A stretch of 9,813 bases of DNA, taken from contig JAUWNT010000079.1 in NCBI GenBank assembly GCA_030612495.1, positions 1 through 9,813 on the forward strand. The letters are read 5' to 3'. The DNA is from Candidatus Aminicenantota bacterium (GTDB taxonomy: Bacteria; Acidobacteriota; Aminicenantia; UBA2199). Within the stretch, counting starts at the first letter, position 1. The number at the start of each line of letters is the position of its first letter. The notes beneath the pieces are model-generated. The model made no database searches and was not told where the DNA came from. It saw only the letters and a list, made by a program, of their open reading frames with translations. Position numbers and translations under genes: made by a program. Of this stretch, positions 1 to 6,074 are shown one piece after another.

Positions 1-141
1 TCCACTATTCGATGTTTCAGGGAAAGGTTATCTGGTATCAAACTGGTAGTGGCATCCATGAATGATAGTCGCTCTCGAATTGTAAACAATATTGAAGTAC
101 ATCCATGGGAAAAGGTCCTGAAGATTTATAAAGAATTATAA
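1..141 (+). CDS. 3' end of an unrecognised protein (partial)
   Basis: Frame 1 is open from the window edge to a TAA at 139-141, giving 46 residues that end in HPWEKVLKIYKEL. I do not recognise the family. A stretch reading IVNNIEVHPW is faintly like the end of a BON-type domain, but that is too little to name it. The other two forward frames close earlier, at 47-49 and at about 63, so this is the best candidate frame, though it could still be chance. The stretch is about 41% GC, clearly higher than the roughly 30% of the rest of the window. That may mean a different origin or decaying DNA. The stop overlaps an AAGGA element that precedes the next small ORF. Confidence 0.35.
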   Translation, partial: STIRCFRERLSGIKLVVASMNDSRSRIVNNIEVHPWEKVLKIYKEL

Positions 142-152
142 GGATAAAAAAA

Positions 153-230
153 ATGGAAGAAAAAACTATATTATCAGATTTTCCAAAACTTTATTGCCCT
201 TTTATTCGTCAGACTTTCAAGGTCAATTAA
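153..230 (+). pseudogene. 25-codon ORF, possibly the N-terminal remnant of a larger gene
   Basis: ATG at 153 to TAA at 228-230 encodes 25 residues containing the segment KLYCPFIRQTFKVN. A good ribosome-binding site, AAGGA at 140-144, lies 8 nt upstream, so a translation start here is believable. The peptide looks like the start of a folded protein. From memory only, a Pro/Lys-x-x-Cys-Pro-Phe-[VI]-Arg N-terminus occurs in some RNA-ligase-like proteins. After the TAA the same frame stays open to 315-317, but that part has no recognisable motif. A run of nine A (229-237) starts inside the stop codon. It may be a decayed gene, a tiny real gene or chance. Confidence 0.25.
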
Positions 231-309
231 AAAAAAAGGGACGACCTTTTGAAGCATCTTTCTTTTCTAACTGTTTCATATAACAAAGCATGGACTCATG
301 ACTCAATGG

Positions 310-338
310 TTGACTAGTTTAGAAAAAGATTATATGCT
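310..338 (+). promoter_or_regulatory. Possible sigma-70-type promoter for rsmD
   Basis: TTGACT (310-315) and TATGCT (333-338) are 17 bp apart, matching the consensus at 5/6 and 4/6 positions. Transcription from it would begin at about 345, the A of the rsmD start codon, which would make the message leaderless or nearly so. That fits the absence of any Shine-Dalgarno sequence before rsmD. In DNA this AT-rich, -10-like hexamers arise often by chance. Confidence 0.35.
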
Positions 339-344
339 TATTAT

Positions 345-893
345 ATGCTGAAAATATATACTGGGCTTTATAAAGGTAGAAAATTAAGATCTCCAAAGAA
401 TCCTAATGTCAGACCAACTACTGCAAAAGTCAAACTCTCTTTCTTTGATATAATGCAAAACGAAATAAGAGAAAAAATATTCCTTGATGGGTTTGCAGGT
501 AGTGGAAATATTGGAATAGAAGCTATCTCAAGAGGGGCAGAATATGTAACATTTATTGATGAGCTTGCAGAGTCGATAAAATTATTAAAACATAATATAG
601 AAAAAATTGGCATCCCATCAGATTTCTATAGAATAATAAAGGGAGATTTCAACAGGACTATAATACATTTAAGTAATAATGATTTTAAATTTGATATAAT
701 CTTTCTTGACCCTCCATATAAGCTTCTTGAATATGCAAACCCTCTTAAAGTTATATTTAAGAGAAATGTACTTAAAGAAGATGGAATAATTGTGCTCGAA
801 AGACCAACATCCTTAAAATTTGAAAGTAAATATTTTAATTGTTATAGAACACAAAAAATTGGTAAAAAGAGCCTTGATTTTTTTAAATATTGA
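345..893 (+). CDS. rsmD: 16S rRNA (guanine-N2)-methyltransferase RsmD
   Basis: RsmD uses S-adenosylmethionine to methylate N2 of one guanine (G966 in E. coli numbering) in 16S rRNA of the 30S subunit. The 182-residue product is near the family length of about 180-200. It has the N-terminal signature RPTTAKVKLSFFDIM at residues 23-37, the SAM-binding motif I (GFAGSGNIGIEA, residues 49-60, followed by SRGA) and the catalytic motif IV DPPY at residues 122-125. An in-frame TAG at 315-317 and the lack of any other start codon after it fix ATG 345 as the start. No Shine-Dalgarno site is visible. The frequent partner coaD does not follow; the gene instead converges on thiI with 21 nt between the two stops. 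The main alternative is another member of the same rRNA methyltransferase family. Confidence 0.93.
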   Translation: MLKIYTGLYKGRKLRSPKNPNVRPTTAKVKLSFFDIMQNEIREKIFLDGFAGSGNIGIEAISRGAEYVTFIDELAESIKLLKHNIEKIGIPSDFYRIIKGDFNRTIIHLSNNDFKFDIIFLDPPYKLLEYANPLKVIFKRNVLKEDGIIVLERPTSLKFESKYFNCYRTQKIGKKSLDFFKY

Positions 894-914
894 ATAAAAA
901 CCTAAATAACTAAC

Positions 915-2030
915 TTATTCAAGCCCTGTTTCTTCCAATATTTTATTAAAAACCTCTAGAGAAACACCTGTTTTCGGATGTTTCGGAGGGATACAACCTT
1001 CAGATTTCATTATTGATATATCATAAGTCCCAATTTCTTTTGCAATCTTAATTGTCTCTTGCTTATCAAAACTTATTAAAGGACTGTAAACCGGGAATCC
1101 AGAAACAGTTGTATAAACAAAAAGATTTTTTAATGTTTGTGAAGCAACCTGAGCAAGATTATCTCCTGTTATTATTCCCTCAGCATTGACTTGTTTTGCA
1201 ATTTCACCGGCTTTTTTATGCATCATGTACTTGCATAAAACACACATGTAAGGATAGAATTTCCTATTATTATATAAAGTTGAAAACTTTTCATTAAACA
1301 ACTCATCTCTTTTTATTACATAGAGTTCTATCTCTTTTCCACATGTAAATACCTCTAATTTTTTTTTCAATTTTAACACTTTTTCACGATCTTTATCAGT
1401 TATTTTAAAATGAACAAGAACAGGTTCAACACCTCTTTTCATCATTAAAAAGGTTGCGACTGGCGAATCAATCCCAGCAGAGAACAATGATACAAGTTTA
1501 CCAGCTGTTTCATATGGTAAGCCTGCAAAACCTTTGATTTTTTCAAAAAAAATATATATATTATCTTCTCCAATTTCAATCTGAAAATTCAGGTCAGGTA
1601 AATTCAGTTTTACTGGAATTTTTGTATTCTCAAACAAAATCTCTCCAATTTTTCTTTCTATCTCAACAGATGTATAAGGAAATTTCTTATCAAGTCTCTG
1701 GCAGCTTACTCTAAATGACCTTTTCCCCTTTAAAACAGGGAAAAAATTAACAACCTCTTTTTCTAATTCTTCTATACCTTTTTTTATCTCTAATGCAGGG
1801 CTGTATGAATAAATCCCAAGAACATTCTTCAATTCAGGAACATCTTTAATCCCTTTAATATATATCCTTCCTCGTTTTAATATAACTCTTGAAAAATCTT
1901 CTCTTTGAATTTCTAATGTCTTTTCTATGTTGGATTTAAGTTTTAATTCAAAATTAATCCTATTTTTACCTTTAAGGCTTATTTCACCATATCTTACAAT
2001 AACAGAATTGAAACCTGGTATATCATTCAT
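915..2030 (-). CDS. thiI: tRNA 4-thiouridine synthase ThiI (form without rhodanese domain)
   Basis: ThiI adenylates U8 of tRNA and helps replace its oxygen with sulfur to make 4-thiouridine; in some bacteria it also supplies sulfur for thiazole synthesis. The 371-residue protein has an N-terminal ferredoxin-like and THUMP region (about residues 1-165). The PP-loop SAGIDSP is at 184-190. A CVLC pair lies at 263-266, followed by the family signature TGDNLAQVASQTL at 288-300. Cys346, in a C-x-x-P-x-x-P-x-T context, is placed like the catalytic cysteine Cys344 of E. coli ThiI. The C-terminal rhodanese domain of the roughly 480-residue E. coli enzyme is absent, as in Bacillus and archaeal forms, so sulfur must come from another donor; no cysteine desulfurase gene is in view. 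The ATG directly abuts the TAA of the upstream glycosyltransferase gene, so it is probably translated by coupling. Confidence 0.95.
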   Translation of the reverse strand: MNDIPGFNSVIVRYGEISLKGKNRINFELKLKSNIEKTLEIQREDFSRVILKRGRIYIKGIKDVPELKNVLGIYSYSPALEIKKGIEELEKEVVNFFPVLKGKRSFRVSCQRLDKKFPYTSVEIERKIGEILFENTKIPVKLNLPDLNFQIEIGEDNIYIFFEKIKGFAGLPYETAGKLVSLFSAGIDSPVATFLMMKRGVEPVLVHFKITDKDREKVLKLKKKLEVFTCGKEIELYVIKRDELFNEKFSTLYNNRKFYPYMCVLCKYMMHKKAGEIAKQVNAEGIITGDNLAQVASQTLKNLFVYTTVSGFPVYSPLISFDKQETIKIAKEIGTYDISIMKSEGCIPPKHPKTGVSLEVFNKILEETGLE

Positions 2031-3092
2031 TTAGACTAAATTCCGAACATGATCAAGAAGTATTTTCCCTGTCTTATTCTTAAAATATTTTTTTAATGAT
2101 TCTTGCTGAGACTTTAATATTTTCTCCCTTAGATATGAATCTTTTATTATGTGATCCAACAATGCAGCAATCTTTACAAAATCCCTTTTATTAACAAGAA
2201 CTCCGCCTTTGTTCATTGTTTCCTTAACAGCACCAGCATTAAATGCAACAACCGGTATATTCAGATAATAGCTCTCAGGTATTGGAGCACAGAAACCTTC
2301 ATGTTCACTCATATGAAGGTATAAATTTGACAACTTAAAATAGGAAATAAGCTCACTTTCTGGTACATGGCCTGTAAAATGAACATTTTTTACCTCCAAC
2401 TTAGATTTAAGGCTATAAAGTGATGATAAATACCTTTCAAAACCTCTATATTCACCTACAATAAACAATCTTGAATTTCCATCAAAATATTTTTGATAAA
2501 AAGAAAATATTTTTATTATGTCCTCAATTTTTTTATTAGGAATAATCCTACCAACATAAAGCAAATTATTTTTTCCATCATTGAATAACTCTATTAACAC
2601 AGGATCAACTTTTCTATCAAATTTTTTAAAATCCATTACAAGAGGTAATATCCCTGTATTTGTAAATCCCATTTCTTTCAGTTCTCTTTCATTGTATTTT
2701 GAATCCCCAAGAGCAAGATCAATCTTATTGACAAAATTTTTTAGCTCAATTCTACCCTTATAACAATCCTTAGCAAGTACTCTATGATAATCCAGAAAAA
2801 AATTATATGGAGTAATATTATGATAAATAATAACCCTTTTATCAGGCATTCTTAAAAATTTTTTTGTTACAGGTGAACCAATAGAAAAATGGAAAATAAT
2901 TATATTATCCTCATTGGAAAATTTATCATATTCAAGGTAATTAATGATTTGATTCGAGTACTTAGGGTGATAAAATAGGGAAAATATCTCTGATTCTATT
3001 CCATTTTCCCTTAAATAATTTCTTATTTCAAAAGCCTCATTCCCAATTGCATCACCATAAGAGTAAGATGTTAAAAATTGATGTATTTTCAT
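2031..3092 (-). CDS. Glycosyltransferase family 4 (GT-B fold)
   Basis: This 353-residue protein looks like a cytoplasmic retaining glycosyltransferase that moves a sugar from a nucleotide-sugar donor, probably to a glycan or lipid acceptor. The N-terminal half carries a YGDAIGNEA glycine turn (residues 12-20). The C-terminal donor-binding half has VGRIIPNKKIEDII (180-193), with a conserved Arg and Lys. The EX7E motif runs from Glu265 to Glu273 within HEGFCAPIPES. Next comes NIPVVAFNAGAVKETM (278-293), the usual nucleotide-sugar loop. No signal peptide or membrane segment is evident. The start overlaps the stop of the 204-aa coiled-coil gene by four bases (ATGA), and the stop abuts the thiI start, so all three are likely one operon. 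The sugar and acceptor cannot be read from the sequence. Its place next to thiI is unexpected. Confidence 0.88.
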   Translation of the reverse strand: MKIHQFLTSYSYGDAIGNEAFEIRNYLRENGIESEIFSLFYHPKYSNQIINYLEYDKFSNEDNIIIFHFSIGSPVTKKFLRMPDKRVIIYHNITPYNFFLDYHRVLAKDCYKGRIELKNFVNKIDLALGDSKYNERELKEMGFTNTGILPLVMDFKKFDRKVDPVLIELFNDGKNNLLYVGRIIPNKKIEDIIKIFSFYQKYFDGNSRLFIVGEYRGFERYLSSLYSLKSKLEVKNVHFTGHVPESELISYFKLSNLYLHMSEHEGFCAPIPESYYLNIPVVAFNAGAVKETMNKGGVLVNKRDFVKIAALLDHIIKDSYLREKILKSQQESLKKYFKNKTGKILLDHVRNLV

Positions 3093-3703
3093 TCTTTAAA
3101 TAACTTTTTTTCTACAGCCCTCTCTCTGTTTTCCAGAAATTCCACTTTATCTTCCATAACCTTTATCTTTGTTTTTAGTAATTCCTCTTCAATTTTAAGT
3201 TTCGACAGTTCTACTATCATATTATTCATAAAATTGTGAAGAAGTTTTATATATTCTTTACTCTGAAAAACAATTGGAATTAACTGCTTTAATTTATGAA
3301 TCTCCTCTTTATTCTGATTGTGAAGTTCAACTTCTAAATTCTTTAAATCATTTAAAAATGGCCTTATCATAAACCTTGTTAAAGGAGAAAAAAAATTCCT
3401 TATTTTTCCAAGAATCTTTTTTGCAGTACCAGTTTCTTTTTCAAGATCTAAATGAAAGGGTTCAAAACCCTCAATCTTGTGTTTAGGGTATAAATGAGGT
3501 TCATATACATTTGGTATTTCTAAAAAATCTGGTAAAGGCAATAATTCCATATCATTAATTTCATCTATATCTTTCTGCTTTAAAATCCCAATTTCCTTTT
3601 TTTCTTTAATCTTTTTCTTTATTGAATCTATTATTTCTTCAACATTAATTTCTTTACAAGTTGAAATAAAATCTTCCGAACAGTTATCTTTGATTTCAGG
3701 CAT
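3089..3703 (-). CDS. Coiled-coil protein of probable glycan-synthesis context, function unknown
   Basis: The 204-residue protein is highly charged and has no signal peptide or membrane helix. Residues 20-39 (INVEEIIDSIKKKIKEKKEI) resemble, from memory, a short helical motif of the kind V-E-E-I-x-x-x-I-R/K at the N-terminus of methyltransferases and related proteins in polysaccharide clusters. A Pro-rich acidic stretch follows (about 53-90), then a basic segment (IRNFFSPLTRFMIRPFL, 101-117), and a long helical coiled-coil-like region fills about 118-203. No catalytic domain is present. It may be a detached linker or scaffold module working with the glycosyltransferase that overlaps it by ATGA. 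The start is supported by the best Shine-Dalgarno site in the window, five bases upstream. The gene begins 27 nt after the tRNA-Arg 3' end. Confidence 0.75.
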   Translation of the reverse strand: MPEIKDNCSEDFISTCKEINVEEIIDSIKKKIKEKKEIGILKQKDIDEINDMELLPLPDFLEIPNVYEPHLYPKHKIEGFEPFHLDLEKETGTAKKILGKIRNFFSPLTRFMIRPFLNDLKNLEVELHNQNKEEIHKLKQLIPIVFQSKEYIKLLHNFMNNMIVELSKLKIEEELLKTKIKVMEDKVEFLENRERAVEKKLFKE

Positions 3704-3708
3704 AATCT

Positions 3709-3715
3709 CCTCCTT
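3709..3715 (-). promoter_or_regulatory. Strong ribosome-binding site of the coiled-coil gene
   Basis: On the minus strand AAGGAGG lies five bases before the ATG at 3703 and fixes that start. It shows that the organism uses Shine-Dalgarno pairing, although no other gene start in the window except the tiny ORF at 153 has a good site. It sits 15 nt after the mature 3' end of the tRNA, so cutting the tRNA out of a shared transcript would leave the ribosome site almost at the new 5' end of the mRNA. Confidence 0.85.
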
Positions 3716-3730
3716 TTTATAAATTTAAAA

Positions 3731-3803
3731 TGCGCCTGAAGGGATTCGAACCCCCAACCTTTTGATTCGTAGTCAAATGCTCTATCCATTAAGCTACAGA
3801 CGC
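3731..3803 (-). tRNA. tRNA-Arg, anticodon ACG
   Basis: A full cloverleaf folds on the minus strand. The acceptor stem GCGTCTG/CAGGCGC has 7 pairs, one of them G-T, with discriminator A at 3731. The D arm is GCTT/GAGC. The anticodon stem TTTGA/TCAAA encloses the 7-base loop CTACGAA, with anticodon ACG at 3770-3768. A 5-base variable loop follows, and the T arm carries loop TTCGAAT. CCA is not encoded and must be added by the nucleotidyltransferase. A34 would be deaminated to inosine by TadA so that the tRNA reads CGU, CGC and CGA. A consensus promoter ends just upstream, and the coiled-coil gene starts 27 nt downstream, so the two are probably transcribed together. Confidence 0.96.
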
Positions 3804-3812
3804 ATTTTTCAA

Positions 3813-3841
3813 ATTATATAATCATTCCTTCTTTATTTCAA
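3813..3841 (-). promoter_or_regulatory. Sigma-70-type promoter of the tRNA-Arg / coiled-coil / GT / thiI unit
   Basis: Read on the minus strand, TTGAAA (3841-3836, 5/6 match) and TATAAT (3818-3813, perfect) are separated by the ideal 17 bp. The predicted start, at about 3806, leaves a leader of only a few bases before the tRNA 5' end at 3803. That is typical of tRNA promoters. Because the downstream gene follows the tRNA so closely, this is the best candidate promoter for the whole minus-strand operon. Confidence 0.7.
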
Positions 3842-3884
3842 GTTAAATATAAAATATAAAAAATTCTAATTAATATTTTATTCC

Positions 3885-3911
3885 TTGACAAAATAGTAGT
3901 AAACATATAAT
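3885..3911 (+). promoter_or_regulatory. Sigma-70-type promoter of the PATAN gene and probably guaA-dnaE
   Basis: Perfect TTGACA (3885-3890) and TATAAT (3906-3911) hexamers precede the PATAN start, but with a short 15-bp spacer. The predicted start at about 3918 leaves a leader of roughly 13 nt with no Shine-Dalgarno site. It is arranged back to back with the tRNA promoter, with 43 bp between the two -35 boxes. No good promoter is evident just before guaA or dnaE, so this one may serve all three genes. Confidence 0.55.
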
Positions 3912-3930
3912 ATTCTATATAGTAAAAAAA

Positions 3931-4470
3931 ATGAGCTTAAGTGGATCACTTACATCTGTAAATTTGGCTGAGATTATGCAGCTGATTTCTAATTCAAAAC
4001 AAAGTGGCAGGTTTATTATCACAAAAAACACAGGTGAAAAAGGTTCTATCTATATTAACAAAGGTGAAATTATCCATTCTGAGGTTGGAAATTTCAAAGG
4101 AGAAGATGCTGTATTTACATTAACTTCATGGGAACAGGGCGAATTCGTTTTTGAAGAAGGAATTTTTAATGTAAAAACATCAATATTAAGTTCAGTAACT
4201 TCTTTACTTATGGAATCTGCTAAAAGAATCGATGAATGGAAATTACTAAGAAAAAAAATTGGCTCAATTGATTCAATACCAGCTTTCAATGAGGTTGACA
4301 AGAATGAAAGGAGAAAAATTTCATTATCAACTTTAGAATGGGTGGTAATTTCAAAAATTGATGGTAAGAAAAGTATTAATGATATTTCAAAAGAAACAGC
4401 GATTAATATATTCGATACCTCAAGAATGATTTTTGGAATGATGGCATCCAAGCTATTAAAACTTAAATAA
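3931..4470 (+). CDS. PATAN (DUF4388) domain protein, probable regulatory adaptor
   Basis: The 179-residue protein begins with the PATAN/DUF4388 pattern: LSGSLTSVNLAEIMQLISNS (residues 3-22), then a GxF turn after Gln24-Ser25, then GSIYINKGEIIHSEVGNFKGEDA (38-60) and the closing WEQGEFVFEEG (67-77). The C-terminal part (about 130-179) reads LSTLEWVVISKIDGKKSINDIS followed by a helix pair, which fits the small winged-helix-like tail often joined to this domain. PATAN proteins are found in two-component and gliding-motility or other signalling settings, usually as interaction modules without enzymatic activity. The actual partner is unknown. No receiver or kinase domain is attached. ATG 3931 is the first available start, and no ribosome site is visible. 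guaA starts 52 nt downstream on the same strand. Confidence 0.82.
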   Translation: MSLSGSLTSVNLAEIMQLISNSKQSGRFIITKNTGEKGSIYINKGEIIHSEVGNFKGEDAVFTLTSWEQGEFVFEEGIFNVKTSILSSVTSLLMESAKRIDEWKLLRKKIGSIDSIPAFNEVDKNERRKISLSTLEWVVISKIDGKKSINDISKETAINIFDTSRMIFGMMASKLLKLK

Positions 4471-4473
4471 GAA

Positions 4474-4495
4474 GAAAGAATATAATTGTTCTTTC
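4474..4495 (+). repeat. Inverted repeat between the PATAN gene and guaA
   Basis: GAAAGAA (4474-4480) and TTCTTTC (4489-4495) form a perfect 7-bp dyad around the 8-base loop TATAATTG. It begins 3 nt after the PATAN stop. No T-run follows, so it is not a standard intrinsic terminator. It could be an RNA-stabilising hairpin, a protein-binding operator or chance in AT-rich DNA. Confidence 0.35.
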
Positions 4496-4522
4496 ATATA
4501 TCTCAAGCTGGGTAGATTTAAT

Positions 4523-6058
4523 ATGAAAAATGGTGTTTTGATTTTAGATTTTGGATCTCAATATACCAAACTTATCGCAAGAAGAGTAAGAGAATTAAAA
4601 GTCTATTCTGAAATAATGCCATTTAATGTAAATATAGAAAAGATAAAAAACTTTCAACCAGGCGCAATTATCCTTTCTGGAGGACCTTCAAGTGTTTATG
4701 GGGAAAAATCTCCTAAAATAAAACCTGAAATTCTGGAATTAGGTATACCAATCTTAGGTATTTGCTATGGTCTCCAATTAATAGCATACCTATTTAAAAT
4801 GAAAGTCGCGCCCGCAAAAAATAGAGAGTATGGTTTTGCAAACTTAGAAATCGTGAGAAGAAGCAGACTTCTTAAAAATGTTAAGAACAACTCAAAGGTT
4901 TGGATGAGCCACGGAGATAAAATATCTCAATACCCTGAAGATTTCATTGTAACAGGCAAAACAAAAAATACAGAAATCACTGTTATTGAATCAAATAAAA
5001 GAAATATATTTGGAGTTCAATTTCATCCTGAAGTCATTCACACTAAAGAGGGGAAAAAAATAATTTATAATTTTTTATTTGAGATTTCGAATCTAAAATC
5101 TGATTGGGATATGGAGAACTTTATTAAATCATCTATAACAAAAATCAAAAAAAAGGTTGGAACTCAAAAAATTATGCTTGGATTAAGTGGAGGAGTTGAT
5201 TCAACAGTTCTTGCATTATTACTAAGAAAATCAATAGGTAATCAATTAATACCAGTTTTCATTGATACAGGGCTTCTTAGAAAAAATGAATATAAAGATT
5301 TAATGGATAAATTCAAAAATCAACTAAACCTTAATGTCCATGGAGTAGATGCTTCTAAGATCTTTCTAAAAAATTTGAAAAAAATCAGGTCTCCTGAGCG
5401 AAAAAGAAAAATAATAGGCAAAACATTTATTGATACATTCAGATCAGTTGAGGAAAAAATAGGAAAAGTCAATTTTTTCGCTCAAGGCACACTATATCCA
5501 GATGTTATTGAATCAAATTCAGTTAGCGGACCTTCTGTGAAAATAAAAAGCCATCATAATGTTGGTGGTCTTCCTAAAAATATAGAATGGAAAATTATTG
5601 AGCCATTTAGAGAATTATTCAAAGATGAAGTGAGAGAAATTGGAAAAGATCTGGGGTTGAGTGAAATATTTATTAATCGCCACCCTTTCCCAGGACCCGG
5701 TTTGGCAGTAAGAATAATCGGAGAAATAAGAGAAGATAAAGTAAAAAAATTACAATCTGCTGATGAAATATTAATAGAAGAATTAAACAATTTCAAAATC
5801 TATAATAAAGTATGGCAGGCATTTGTAGTTCTTTTACCTGTTAAGAGCGTGGGAGTTATGGGAGATATAAGAACATACGAAAATGTAGCTGTAATTAGAA
5901 TAGTTGAAAGCATTGATGGAATGACTGCTGATTGGTATCCTGCCCCATATGATTTTTTAAAAAAAGTTGCCAATAGAATTGTAAATGAAGTGAAAGGTAT
6001 AAATAGAGTGACCTATGATTTAACCTCAAAACCACCAGGAACAATCGAATGGGAATAA
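4523..6058 (+). CDS. guaA: GMP synthase (glutamine-hydrolysing)
   Basis: GuaA converts XMP to GMP using ATP and ammonia from glutamine, the last step of de novo guanine nucleotide synthesis in the cytoplasm. The 511-residue protein has the usual two-part structure. The class I glutamine amidotransferase half (about 1-190) carries the triad Cys81 (GICYGLQ), His168 and Glu170 (FHPE). The synthetase half has the PP-loop LSGGVDST (221-228), QGTLYPDVIES (321-331) and the HPFPGPGLAVRIIGE block (387-401). It ends in the family signature SKPPGTIEWE. Length is close to the usual 510-525. The ATG is fixed by the conserved start GVLILDFGSQYT; no clear Shine-Dalgarno site precedes it. dnaE follows after 16 nt, so the two are almost certainly co-transcribed. 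Confidence 0.98.
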   Translation: MKNGVLILDFGSQYTKLIARRVRELKVYSEIMPFNVNIEKIKNFQPGAIILSGGPSSVYGEKSPKIKPEILELGIPILGICYGLQLIAYLFKMKVAPAKNREYGFANLEIVRRSRLLKNVKNNSKVWMSHGDKISQYPEDFIVTGKTKNTEITVIESNKRNIFGVQFHPEVIHTKEGKKIIYNFLFEISNLKSDWDMENFIKSSITKIKKKVGTQKIMLGLSGGVDSTVLALLLRKSIGNQLIPVFIDTGLLRKNEYKDLMDKFKNQLNLNVHGVDASKIFLKNLKKIRSPERKRKIIGKTFIDTFRSVEEKIGKVNFFAQGTLYPDVIESNSVSGPSVKIKSHHNVGGLPKNIEWKIIEPFRELFKDEVREIGKDLGLSEIFINRHPFPGPGLAVRIIGEIREDKVKKLQSADEILIEELNNFKIYNKVWQAFVVLLPVKSVGVMGDIRTYENVAVIRIVESIDGMTADWYPAPYDFLKKVANRIVNEVKGINRVTYDLTSKPPGTIEWE

Positions 6059-6074
6059 AATTAAATAAAAACAT

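Noticed and set aside
219..248. AAGGTC...GACCTT inverted repeat as an intrinsic terminator
   Set aside because: The stem is only 6 bp with an 18-base loop, and just four T follow, so it is too weak to call.
368..613. Antisense ORF of 81 codons within rsmD
   Set aside because: It lies wholly opposite a well-supported gene, has no recognisable motif and has low-complexity Ile/Ser/Phe/Leu composition typical of antisense translation of AT-rich genes.
2581..2763. Plus-strand ORF of 60 codons inside the glycosyltransferase gene
   Set aside because: It lies opposite a gene with clear GT4 motifs and has no family signal of its own.
4050..4451. Antisense ORF of 133 codons opposite the PATAN gene
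   Set aside because: It is the longest antisense frame, but the plus strand carries the conserved PATAN pattern and the antisense product is a hydrophobic string with no known motif.
4471..4522. Guanine or purine riboswitch upstream of guaA
   Set aside because: The gap is 52 nt, too short for a purine aptamer with an expression platform, and no aptamer core sequence is visible.
5554..5796. Antisense ORF opposite guaA, along with similar ones at 5895-6092, 7064-7297, 7370-7564 and 8093-8326 opposite guaA and dnaE
   Set aside because: All overlap strongly conserved coding sequence and have no independent support.
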